NCBI RefSeq assembly: GCF_001619875.1 | Contig: NZ_LRFC01000012.1 | Location: 62,001-126,000 of the forward strand | DNA: 64,000 nt | From: Fictibacillus phosphorivorans | GTDB lineage: Bacteria; Bacillota; Bacilli; Bacillales; Fictibacillaceae | Direction: 5' to 3' | Shown: one piece after another, positions 8,875 through 16,222 of the stretch | How the letters are laid out: the number at the start of each line of letters is the position of its first letter | How positions within the stretch are numbered: the stretch's first letter is position 1 | Program-made: the position numbers and the translations under genes | The notes under the pieces: generated by a model | Told to the model about the DNA's origin: nothing | Database searches by the model: none | Seen by the model: the letters and a program-made list of their open reading frames with translations, nothing else

Positions 8875-9086
8875 GTTGATTGGAGTGGAAGGTGCGTGCC
8901 TACCACTTGAAAAACTTCTAAGCAAGGCATGTGACGAGGAAGCTTACCTCGGTAGCATTTGCTTTTAGACGCAGGAGCAAGGGTACTTCCTTAAGGCTGG
9001 CAGGTGAGACACTTAAAAGTGAAACGTTAAGAATGTGGCTCACCGCCTGCCCCGCGGAAAGCGATCACCTGGAACGGAAATTAACT
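8875..9086 (+). repeat. Dispersed modular inverted repeat, copy R1 (variant insert)
   Basis: Starts GTTGATTGGAGTGGAAGGTGCG and ends with the conserved right half (CACCGCCTGCCCCGCGGAAAGCG, then GGAACGGAAATTAAC; both shortened here to blocks). The middle block GGTGAGACACTT...AATGTGGCTCACC is present at 9003-9044. Between the left end and this middle block is an insert of about 90 bp not found in the other copies. The repeat lies inside the expected rib transcript, after the riboswitch terminator and just before the ribE ribosome-binding site. Confidence 0.85.
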
Positions 9087-9119
9087 ACTACCAAAAACAA
9101 CAATGGGAGGGAAAGCTTT

Positions 9120-9767
9120 TTGTTTACAGGCATTATTGAAGAAAAAGGTACGATAAAATCCATCTCAAAAGGCAACGAAACGATCGTACTTACCGTTACG
9201 GCTGAAAAAGTACTGAAAGATGTAAACCTTGGAGACAGTATAGCGGTAAACGGTGTTTGTTTAACGGTGACTTCTTTTAATACAAGGGAGTTTACTGTGG
9301 ATGTTATGCCTGAAACGTTTCGTTCTTCCGCATTGAGACTGTTAAACAATCGTGATGCGGTCAATCTTGAACGAGCGATGGCTGCTGGTGGTCGGTTCGG
9401 TGGACATTTTGTTTCCGGACATGTTGATGGTACAGGAACAATTATTGAAAAGCGTCCAGAGAAGAATGCCATCTATTATACGATTGCATTGCCTGACCAT
9501 CTGATGCGCTATTTCATGTTGAAAGGCTCTGTATGTGTAGATGGGACGAGTCTCACTATATTCGAAGTCACTACAAGTTCAATTACCGTTTCTTTGATTC
9601 CTCATACAGCAGAACATACGATTCTAGGTTCAAAGGGTACGGGTGACATCGTGAACATTGAATGTGACATGCTTGCAAAATATGTACACAATATGTTGTC
9701 ACCGAAAGAAGATACTACAAAAAAGTCAAAGCTGTCTCTTGATTTCTTGCAAGAGCACGGATTTTAG
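9120..9767 (+). CDS. ribE: Riboflavin synthase alpha subunit
   Basis: 215 residues, the usual length. It converts two 6,7-dimethyl-8-ribityllumazine molecules to riboflavin. The N-terminus [11 protein letters not shown] and the second-barrel motif VSLIPHT are typical, with two homologous lumazine-binding barrels (residues 1-95 and 98-190; [12 protein letters not shown] and [12 protein letters not shown] are the duplicated motifs). The start is TTG at 9120, preceded by GGGAGG at 9106. A long open frame upstream to 8931 is repeat and not coding. It heads ribE-ribBA-ribH under the FMN riboswitch. Confidence 0.95.
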   Translation: MFTGIIEEKGTIKSISKGNETIVLTVTAEKVLKDVNLGDSIAVNGVCLTVTSFNTREFTVDVMPETFRSSALRLLNNRDAVNLERAMAAGGRFGGHFVSGHVDGTGTIIEKRPEKNAIYYTIALPDHLMRYFMLKGSVCVDGTSLTIFEVTTSSITVSLIPHTAEHTILGSKGTGDIVNIECDMLAKYVHNMLSPKEDTTKKSKLSLDFLQEHGF

Positions 9768-9778
9768 GAGGAGAGTTC

Positions 9779-10972
9779 ATGTTTCACTCCATAGAAGAAG
9801 CAGTTGCTGATCTTAAAGATGGAAAAATTGTAATCGTAGTAGATGATGAAGATCGTGAAAACGAGGGTGACTTTGTTGCGCTGGCTGAGGGAATAACGCC
9901 TGCTACAATCAACTTTATGGTGACACACGGACGTGGTCTCGTTTGTACACCGATCTCTGAAGAAATTGCGGTAAAGCTAGATCTTTCACCGATGGTAGCG
10001 GCTAACACGGATTCACACGGAACGGCTTTTACAATAAGCGTCGATCACATTTCTACAACAACAGGGATTTCTGCGCAAGAACGAGCAGCTACTGTTCGAG
10101 AGCTTGTGAACAGTGAATCTGCGCCATCTGACTTTAAGCGTCCTGGTCATATTTTTCCGTTAATCGGAAAAAAAGGCGGGGTTTTAAGACGAGCTGGACA
10201 CACAGAAGCGGCGATTGACTTAGCTAATTTAGCCGGCAGTCACTCTGCCGGTGTAATTTGTGAAATCATGAAAGAAGACGGAACGATGGCTCGTGTTCCT
10301 GAGCTTGTTGAACTAGCAAAACAGCACAACATGAAGTTGATTACCATTAAAGATCTGATCACGTACCGAAACAAAACCGAACAGATGGTGAATCGTGAAG
10401 TTGAAATTAATCTACCAACTGAGTTTGGTGATTTTAAAGCGATTGGTTTTTCAAATGTTCTGGATGAGAAAGAACACGTGGCTCTTATAAAAGGTGAGAT
10501 CAATCGTGATGAACCTGTGCTTGTTCGTGTTCACTCTGAGTGTTTGACAGGTGACGTGTTTGGGTCAGCTCGCTGTGATTGTGGTCCTCAGCTTCATGCT
10601 GCACTTTCTCAGATTGAAAAAGAAGGTCGTGGCGTTTTATTATACATGAGACAAGAAGGACGCGGCATCGGACTCATCAATAAAATGAAAGCTTATAAGC
10701 TTCAAGAGGAAGGCCTCGATACAGTGGAGGCGAATGAGCAGCTGGGGTTTGCACCCGATTTGCGTGATTATGGAATAGGGGCTCAGATCCTTAAAGAGCT
10801 CGGAATCACCAAAATGAAACTTTTAACGAATAACCCAAGAAAGATTACGGGATTGAAAGGGTATGACTTAGAAGTAACAGAACGTGTGGCACTTCAGATG
10901 CCTCATAATAAGAACAATGAAGAGTATTTAAAAACAAAAAAGAGCAAATTGGGGCATATGCTTCATTTCTAA
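9779..10972 (+). CDS. ribBA: Bifunctional DHBP synthase / GTP cyclohydrolase II
   Basis: 397 residues. The N-terminal half makes 3,4-dihydroxy-2-butanone 4-phosphate ([11 protein letters not shown] acidic metal site near residue 20; HTEAAIDL later). The C-terminal half opens GTP, with the zinc-binding cysteines in [17 protein letters not shown] and the RQEGRGIGL motif. SD AGGAGGAGA precedes ATG 9779, 11 bp after ribE. The two activities feed both branches of riboflavin synthesis. Confidence 0.97.
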   Translation: MFHSIEEAVADLKDGKIVIVVDDEDRENEGDFVALAEGITPATINFMVTHGRGLVCTPISEEIAVKLDLSPMVAANTDSHGTAFTISVDHISTTTGISAQERAATVRELVNSESAPSDFKRPGHIFPLIGKKGGVLRRAGHTEAAIDLANLAGSHSAGVICEIMKEDGTMARVPELVELAKQHNMKLITIKDLITYRNKTEQMVNREVEINLPTEFGDFKAIGFSNVLDEKEHVALIKGEINRDEPVLVRVHSECLTGDVFGSARCDCGPQLHAALSQIEKEGRGVLLYMRQEGRGIGLINKMKAYKLQEEGLDTVEANEQLGFAPDLRDYGIGAQILKELGITKMKLLTNNPRKITGLKGYDLEVTERVALQMPHNKNNEEYLKTKKSKLGHMLHF

Positions 10973-10991
10973 ATACAGGAGGAAACGTTAA

Positions 10992-11459
10992 ATGGCAAAA
11001 TTATTTGAAGGACATTTAGTTGGTACAGGATTAAAAGTAGGAATCGTTGCAGGGCGTTTCAATGATTTTATATCTGATAAGCTAGTTTCCGGGGCACAGG
11101 ACGCATTTAAGAGACACGGAATTTCAGAAGATGATGTTGATATCGCATGGGTTCCAGGTGCGTTTGAAATCCCGTTGATCGCTAAAAAGATGGCTGACAG
11201 CGGGAACTATGATGCAGTAATCACATTAGGAGCGGTGATTCGAGGTTCTACGCCACACTTCGATTATGTATGCAACGAAGCGGCTAAAGGAGTAGCGCAA
11301 GCATCGATGACAAGCGGCGTTCCCGTGATCTTTGGGGTGCTTACAGTAGATTCAATTGAACAAGCGATTGAACGTGCTGGAACAAAAGCAGGAAACAAAG
11401 GCTGGGAAGCAGCTGTGTCTGCGATTGAGATGGCAAACCTTACTCGTCAGTTGGGATAA
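10992..11459 (+). CDS. ribH: 6,7-dimethyl-8-ribityllumazine synthase
   Basis: 155 residues. [11 protein letters not shown] at the N-terminus, VPGAFEIP near residue 55, the [16 protein letters not shown] motif with catalytic histidine, and [16 protein letters not shown] are the family signatures. The family assembles into 60-subunit capsids around riboflavin synthase. AGGAGG lies before ATG 10992. It ends the operon; the pathway step supplied elsewhere by RibD (deaminase/reductase) is not encoded here. Confidence 0.97.
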   Translation: MAKLFEGHLVGTGLKVGIVAGRFNDFISDKLVSGAQDAFKRHGISEDDVDIAWVPGAFEIPLIAKKMADSGNYDAVITLGAVIRGSTPHFDYVCNEAAKGVAQASMTSGVPVIFGVLTVDSIEQAIERAGTKAGNKGWEAAVSAIEMANLTRQLG

Positions 11460-11472
11460 AAACATGTATGTG

Positions 11473-11504
11473 GAAGCCCGTCACTTTTTGTGGCGGGTTT
11501 TTGT
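11473..11504 (+). terminator. Terminator of the rib operon
   Basis: GCCCGTCAC and GTGGCGGGT pair around a T-rich loop, followed by TTTTTG. Confidence 0.85.
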
Positions 11505-11654
11505 TATGGATGGAAGGTGTGGGATAGGAACTACTGTAATTTGTGATTACATTTTAAATCGTATAGACTAATGGTGCTTACAACTAATGCAGGGAATAAT
11601 CCATAATATAGGTTATGGATAATGAAACGGATAACAGAATAGGAGTATTGAATA

Positions 11655-12332
11655 ATGACGAATATTCTCATTGTCGATGATGATAGCCATATTCTAAAGC
11701 TTGTAGATCTTCATCTGTCTGAAGCTGGATATCATGTACTTCAAGCACAAGACGGTGTAGAAGCTTTAGACCTATTACGTAAAAAAAAGTGTGATTTGGC
11801 AGTTGTGGACGTGATGATGCCTTATATGGACGGATATACACTAACAAAAGAGATAAGGGAGATGTATGACATTCCCATAATCCTCTTAACGGCTAAAAAT
11901 CAAATCGAGGATAAAGAACAAGGTTACATATCCGGAACAGACGACTATTTAGTAAAACCTTTTGAACCGAAAGAATTACTCTTTCGAATTAAAGCCTTAT
12001 TAAGGCGCTATGATAATCAATTGGATGATTTCAAGATTTGTTTAGGCCGTACAGTTATTAACAAAAAAAGCTATGAAGTTCACATCGGTGATCTAACTAT
12101 ACTATTACCTTTAAAAGAATTTGAATTGTTGTATTTTTTTATATCAAACCCCATGCAAGTGTTCACAAGAGAACAGTTAATTGAACATATTTGGGGTCTT
12201 GACTATGAAGGAGATGAACGAACCGTAAATGTTCATGTAAAAAGATTAAGAGAACGTTTTTATAAATTAACAGATGATTTTCAAATTAAAACAGTACGTG
12301 GGGTGGGTTATTTATTGGAGGCCAAACGATGA
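11655..12332 (+). CDS. hssR: Heme-sensor response regulator HssR
   Basis: 225 residues: receiver domain (acidic pocket DDD at 8-10, phosphoacceptor Asp52 in VVDVMMPYMDG, Lys in YLVKPFEPKE) and OmpR/PhoB winged helix (REQLIEHIWGLDYEGDERTVNVHVKRLRER). The order ISGTDDYLVKPFE-KELLFRI-ALLRRY and the DNA-binding domain match staphylococcal HssR closely as I recall it. It overlaps the kinase gene by 4 bp. The genes next to it are an HrtBA-type exporter, and an HssR-type direct repeat lies in front of hrtB. The assignment rests on family, length and context together. Confidence 0.88.
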   Translation: MTNILIVDDDSHILKLVDLHLSEAGYHVLQAQDGVEALDLLRKKKCDLAVVDVMMPYMDGYTLTKEIREMYDIPIILLTAKNQIEDKEQGYISGTDDYLVKPFEPKELLFRIKALLRRYDNQLDDFKICLGRTVINKKSYEVHIGDLTILLPLKEFELLYFFISNPMQVFTREQLIEHIWGLDYEGDERTVNVHVKRLRERFYKLTDDFQIKTVRGVGYLLEAKR

Positions 12333-13708
12333 AGTCTCTTTACGTAAAATTTGTAGTCCTTACAATAGGCATCATGTTTATAAGTGGCTTAATCGCTTTT
12401 GTTATCTCTAATACCTATTATCAACAGAAATTAAAACCCTATAATGATCAGAAAAACACAAAAATCGCACTAGAAATGGTGTCATTTATTGAAGACCACC
12501 CCAATCTTGAGCTAAACGAATACTTTGAAAACCTAGGGAAGATGGGCTATCAACTCTATTTGGTTGGAAATTCAGGAGAGGAATCCTATTTTGGAGCATC
12601 TTTTCGAAACAAGGAGTTATCTGCTTCAACGAAAGAGTTCGTATTAAACGGTGATGTCTATCATGGAATCCTTCATTTTCCGAAAGAAACATTTGTGACA
12701 GGTTTTTTTGCAAATGAGTTAAAAAACACGATCGGTGTACCTTTAAATCATGATGGGACAAGCTATGCGCTATTTATTAGACCTGACATCAAACTGCTCT
12801 TTAATGAAATGCATATTCTATTCAGCTGGTTATTTACCTTGATGATTATGTTTAGCATCGTTATGGTAGTCGTGAGCACAAAATATTTAGTAAAGCCAAT
12901 ATCTAAATTATCGGTTGCCACAAAATCACTTTCACAAGGTAACTTTAACGTTGAACTAGATCTAAAACGTGGAGATGAGTTAGGGGAGTTATCTCGCAGC
13001 TTTTTACAGATGTCGCGGAAGTTAGAACAATTAGATGAGATGAGGAAAGAATTTATATCTAACATCTCTCATGACATCCAATCTCCCTTATCCAATATAA
13101 AAGGATACACGAATCTGTTAGAAAAGGAATCACTGAGTTCAAGTGAAACAACACACTATATATCTGTAATAAACGGTGAAATTAGCAGGCTTTCTTCACT
13201 AACAAAACAATTATTACTTCTTGCCTCACTCGATCGCAATGAGGAAATCTTACAGAAAAAAACATTCAATGTGGCACAGCAGATTAAAGAACTAGTACGA
13301 AATTATCAATGGATGATAAATGAAAAGGGACTCATGATACGCTTTTCCCTTCCAGATACAGAATTTTTCGGTGATCCTTCTTTATTGAATGCTGTATGGG
13401 ATAATCTTTTAACGAATGCCATTAAGTATAATAAACAAAACGGTAGTATTGATATCACAATTGAAAAGAGAGAGAAGTCGATATTTATCACTTTTATAGA
13501 TACAGGAATAGGAATGGATCATAAGGAGATAGACAGGATATTTGATCGCTTTTATCGTGCAGATCAAGCACGTTCACGGGCTGTTGAAGGGACCGGACTT
13601 GGCCTATCCATCGTTGCTACGATTGTTAAACTGCACGGTGGTCATACGGATGTGAATAGTAAAGAAAATGAGGGAACTACCATTGTTGTTGAATTACCTA
13701 ATTCATAG
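12329..13708 (+). CDS. hssS: Heme-sensor histidine kinase HssS
   Basis: 459 residues. Membrane helices at about 8-30 and 160-185 enclose an extracytoplasmic sensor of roughly 130 residues. Then come HAMP (KPISKLSVATKSLSQGNF), the dimerisation domain with His248 (ISNISHDIQSPLSNIKGY) and the ATPase domain (N-box DNLLTNAIKYN, then DTGIGM and GTGLGLSI). The architecture and length equal those of HssS, which senses heme stress at the membrane. The intramembrane BceS type is excluded by the large extracellular domain. The SD sequence lies in the end of hssR (GGAGG). Confidence 0.86.
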   Translation: MKSLYVKFVVLTIGIMFISGLIAFVISNTYYQQKLKPYNDQKNTKIALEMVSFIEDHPNLELNEYFENLGKMGYQLYLVGNSGEESYFGASFRNKELSASTKEFVLNGDVYHGILHFPKETFVTGFFANELKNTIGVPLNHDGTSYALFIRPDIKLLFNEMHILFSWLFTLMIMFSIVMVVVSTKYLVKPISKLSVATKSLSQGNFNVELDLKRGDELGELSRSFLQMSRKLEQLDEMRKEFISNISHDIQSPLSNIKGYTNLLEKESLSSSETTHYISVINGEISRLSSLTKQLLLLASLDRNEEILQKKTFNVAQQIKELVRNYQWMINEKGLMIRFSLPDTEFFGDPSLLNAVWDNLLTNAIKYNKQNGSIDITIEKREKSIFITFIDTGIGMDHKEIDRIFDRFYRADQARSRAVEGTGLGLSIVATIVKLHGGHTDVNSKENEGTTIVVELPNS

Positions 13709-13719
13709 AAGAGCATTTT

Positions 13720-13777
13720 TAAACGTGTCAGGCATTGCTATTAAACTTAAGTAGCGATGCACGGCACGTTTTTTTTG
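13720..13777 (+). terminator. Terminator between hssS and hrtB
   Basis: A long imperfect hairpin with ACGTGTC...GGCACGT outer arms and GCATTGCTA...TAGCGATGC inner arms, followed by eight T residues. It separates hssRS from hrtBA transcription. Confidence 0.85.
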
Positions 13778-13800
13778 CTCCAAAACATTTGTAACTTGTT

Positions 13801-13833
13801 ATTCATCGTCTGTTCATATTACACCTCTAGACT
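13801..13833 (+). promoter_or_regulatory. HssR-type direct repeat and hrtB promoter
   Basis: ATTCATCGT (13801-13809) and GTTCATATT (13812-13820) are separated by exactly 2 bp. The staphylococcal HssR operator is known as a GTTCATATT direct repeat with a 2-bp gap; the second half is identical and the first matches 6 of 9. TAGACT at 13828 could be the -10, leaving the repeat over the -35, as for an activator. A 34-bp leader with AGGAG follows. Confidence 0.7.
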
Positions 13834-13866
13834 AGGAGATGTTAAAACGAGATTGGAGGAGAGGTT

Positions 13867-14901
13867 ATGAACATTGCGTTGAAAGAGATTGTAAAGAATA
13901 AAGTCAGATTCTCCATTTTAGGTTCAATCATCTTACTAGTTAGTTTATTAACGTTTATTATTTCAGGTTTGGCAAATGGATTATCACAAGATAATGCTTC
14001 GCTCATAAAAGACTTGCCGAGCGGCCAGTTATATATGAATAAAGAAGCAGAAGGAACCTATAATTTATCGAGAATAGATCCGGATATCCAAGAAAAAATA
14101 AACAGCCAACAAAAAGAAGCTGTTGCATTCTCGATTCAGATGGGCTTTTTAAACGATGAAAGTGGCAAACAGCGAAGTGTAGCTTTTGTCACATCTACGG
14201 AATCAAAATTATTCCAAAAAGTAAAACCCGGGGAAATTGTACTTGACCGTTCATTAGAGGAGGAAGGCATAAAAGTCGGAGATACATTAACTCATGATCA
14301 ATTTAGTGGAAAGCTAGTCGTAAAGAGTTTTGTGGATCAGAAGAAGTTTAGCCACGCACCTGTAGCCTATATAAGTATGGAGAATTATAAAGAGATTTAC
14401 CGCACTGAAGACATGCAGCTCGTCTTTGTACCAACAGCAGAATCATCTCTGTTGTTTAAGGATCTGCAATCTTTTTCAAATCGTGATTTCCTTAAAACGA
14501 TTCCGAGTTATAGTGCAGAACAAACGTCATTAAATATGATCATTTGGTTCTTGGTAGTGATTAGTGGAATGCTCTTCGGTATCTTTTTCTACATGATGAA
14601 CGTTCAAAAAATTGGTCTATTCGGTATTTTAAAAGCGATAGGCTTAAAAACAAGTGATTTATTTAAAATGATGTGGACACAAATGTTGTTTATAACACTT
14701 TCAGCACTGGCGCTTTCTATTACTTTTAGCCAATTATTCACGAGTCTTGCACCTAAGGACATCCCTTTTATATTAACCATTGAGACAACCTTGCAATTGG
14801 CTGCTGTCTTTCTGATTATCGGGTTTATTGGAGCTACGTTATCTGGAATACAAATGAAGAGAGTAGAACCATTACAGGCGATTCAACAAGGGGAGGTTTA
14901 A
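13867..14901 (+). CDS. hrtB: Heme efflux ABC transporter permease HrtB (FtsX/MacB family)
   Basis: 344 residues. One N-terminal helix (about 16-38), a large extracytoplasmic domain, and three C-terminal helices (about 225-250, 275-300 and 310-335) give the FtsX fold. HrtB with HrtA removes excess heme from the membrane. ATG 13867 follows GGAGGAGAGG. Transcribed separately from hssRS and directly followed by hrtA. In Staphylococcus the pair is hrtAB and divergent from hssRS; here the order is hssR-hssS-hrtB-hrtA, all one way. Confidence 0.86.
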   Translation: MNIALKEIVKNKVRFSILGSIILLVSLLTFIISGLANGLSQDNASLIKDLPSGQLYMNKEAEGTYNLSRIDPDIQEKINSQQKEAVAFSIQMGFLNDESGKQRSVAFVTSTESKLFQKVKPGEIVLDRSLEEEGIKVGDTLTHDQFSGKLVVKSFVDQKKFSHAPVAYISMENYKEIYRTEDMQLVFVPTAESSLLFKDLQSFSNRDFLKTIPSYSAEQTSLNMIIWFLVVISGMLFGIFFYMMNVQKIGLFGILKAIGLKTSDLFKMMWTQMLFITLSALALSITFSQLFTSLAPKDIPFILTIETTLQLAAVFLIIGFIGATLSGIQMKRVEPLQAIQQGEV

Positions 14902-14908
14902 TTGAAAA

Positions 14909-15577
14909 ATGCTTACGATGGATAATGTCAGAAAAACTTATGTTGTTGGTGACGTTAAGGAGGAAATTTTAAAAGGAATCAGCATGTCTCTCCATGAAGG
15001 TGAGATAACCGCTCTAGTAGGTCCATCAGGATCTGGCAAGAGTACACTTCTTACAATCGCTGCAGGACTACAACGGGCATCAGATGGTCACGTTCTATTT
15101 GAAGGCGAAAACATGACCACGATGAGACCAGAACAAGTGCGGAACATCCGGGCAAGTAAATTTGGTTTTGTTTTTCAATTTGCGCATCTTGTTCCCTTTC
15201 TCACAGTAGAAGAACAACTGATCTTAATGCTGGATGTTTCTGCATCCAAAATGAAGAAGAATGAAACGAAACAAGAAATAAACAAAGTCTTACAATTAGT
15301 TGGCATAGAACATCGTAAAGATGCTTATCCTTCTTCTCTATCGGGAGGTGAAAAACAACGGGTTGCCATTGCTCGTGCAATCATCCATAAACCTAAAGTG
15401 TTATTTGCCGACGAACCTACTGCAAGTTTAGATTCCAAAAAATCAAATGAGGTAATGTCGTTAATCCGGGATTTAACGAAAACATTAAAAATGACTACTC
15501 TAATCGTTACACATGACGAAGATATGCTTCGTTATGCTGATCATATAATTAAAATGAGCGATGGAAAGATTCTGTAG
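14909..15577 (+). CDS. hrtA: Heme efflux ABC transporter ATPase HrtA
   Basis: 222 residues with Walker A GPSGSGKST (about residues 36-44), Q-loop FQFAH, signature LSGGEKQR, Walker B VLFADEPTASLD and the switch His in VTHDED, as in the LolD/MacB ATPase group. It starts 7 bp after hrtB; GGGAGG at 14891 is 12 bases from ATG 14909, a slightly long gap. Partner of HrtB. Confidence 0.87.
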   Translation: MLTMDNVRKTYVVGDVKEEILKGISMSLHEGEITALVGPSGSGKSTLLTIAAGLQRASDGHVLFEGENMTTMRPEQVRNIRASKFGFVFQFAHLVPFLTVEEQLILMLDVSASKMKKNETKQEINKVLQLVGIEHRKDAYPSSLSGGEKQRVAIARAIIHKPKVLFADEPTASLDSKKSNEVMSLIRDLTKTLKMTTLIVTHDEDMLRYADHIIKMSDGKIL

Positions 15578-15579
15578 AT

Positions 15580-15613
15580 CATAGCAGCCGTTTAATAATG
15601 GCTGCTTTTTTCT
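15580..15613 (+). terminator. Terminator after hrtA
   Basis: AGCAGCC and GGCTGCT pair around GTTTAATAAT, followed by TTTTTTC. Confidence 0.88.
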
Positions 15614-15749
15614 TTTGCCTAAATTCCTGTTTAGATCCATGTTCCCATCTTTATTTTTTTAACGGACTAGGGTGAAATTGGACACACCACCTGCATCCTA
15701 AAGTCATATATTAAACAGCGGATAATATTTTTTGCATATTCAAAAGCAA

Positions 15750-15779
15750 TTGACATAGTTATTAGAATAGTGTTAAGAT
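15750..15779 (+). promoter_or_regulatory. Promoter of the bmr leader
   Basis: TTGACA at 15750-15755 and TAAGAT at 15774-15779, 18 bp apart, about 45 bp before the first leader ORF. Confidence 0.65.
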
Positions 15780-15824
15780 TACCAAAGTTACAAACTACAA
15801 AATTATGGAAAGGATGGTTGTGTC

Positions 15825-15923
15825 ATGGTGAAAGTAATGATTGTTACTCAAGTTTTGGTCTCTATTGTATTAGATAACAATTCTACAACTTCATATCATG
15901 GCCTGCCCCAAGAGATGTATTAG
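15825..15923 (+). CDS. Leader peptide of the bmrCD multidrug operon (BmrB-like position)
   Basis: A 32-codon ORF starting MVKVMIVTQVLVSIVLDN and ending LPQEMY. AAGGATGG lies upstream of ATG 15825. It occupies the place of BmrB in B. subtilis, a short peptide whose translation under antibiotic stress decides transcription into bmrCD. Two terminator-like hairpins follow. I do not claim sequence homology to BmrB, only the same position and layout. It is too short for normal gene finders. Confidence 0.65.
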   Translation: MVKVMIVTQVLVSIVLDNNSTTSYHGLPQEMY

Positions 15924-15969
15924 GATTCCTTTCTATTCCTTTTTCGTATCTACATACATATTCGTACGC

Positions 15970-16000
15970 AGGTCACACCAGTCGTGACGTGTGTTTTTTT
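15970..16000 (+). terminator. First attenuator hairpin upstream of bmrC
   Basis: Two mutually exclusive stems can form: GTCAC with GTGAC (15972-15976/15984-15988) and CACAC with GTGTG (15974-15978/15989-15993). The second is followed directly by seven T residues and would act as a terminator. The stems are short, so the assignment is tentative. Confidence 0.5.
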
Positions 16001-16009
16001 ATGGTTAAT

Positions 16010-16049
16010 GAAGCATATCGCCGTTCGAGTGGTATGCTTTTTTCTTTTT
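16010..16049 (+). terminator. Second, stronger attenuator terminator upstream of bmrC
   Basis: AAGCATATCGC pairs with GTGGTATGCTT (two G-U pairs), followed by TTTTTTCTTTTT. It lies between leader ORF 1 and bmrC, 160 bp before bmrC, so it must be read through for expression. Confidence 0.8.
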
Positions 16050-16111
16050 GCTTGCTTAGGAGAATTACTCTTCTTTTGCAATAGATAACTACCAATCTAG
16101 GAGGAGAACAG

Positions 16112-16171
16112 ATGGAAAAGAAACGACTAAATGTGTGGCTAGAACGCAAGGATCATACACTTTTTGGGTAG
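16112..16171 (+). CDS. Second micro-ORF in the bmr leader
   Basis: 19 codons (MEKKRLNVWLERKDHTLFG) with an excellent site TAGGAGGAGA eight bases before ATG 16112. It lies after both attenuator hairpins and 51 bp before bmrC. Function unknown: a translated regulatory peptide, or a remnant of a small gene. The strong ribosome-binding site argues that it is translated. Confidence 0.55.
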   Translation: MEKKRLNVWLERKDHTLFG

Positions 16172-16222
16172 CTCGTTTAAACGATTGTTTAAGAGTAACA
16201 GAGATCGAGAGGAGAGACTTAT

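Noticed and set aside
8931-9119. N-terminal extension of ribE
   Set aside because: This is repeat R1 sequence; the riboflavin synthase family begins at MFTGII, given by TTG 9120.
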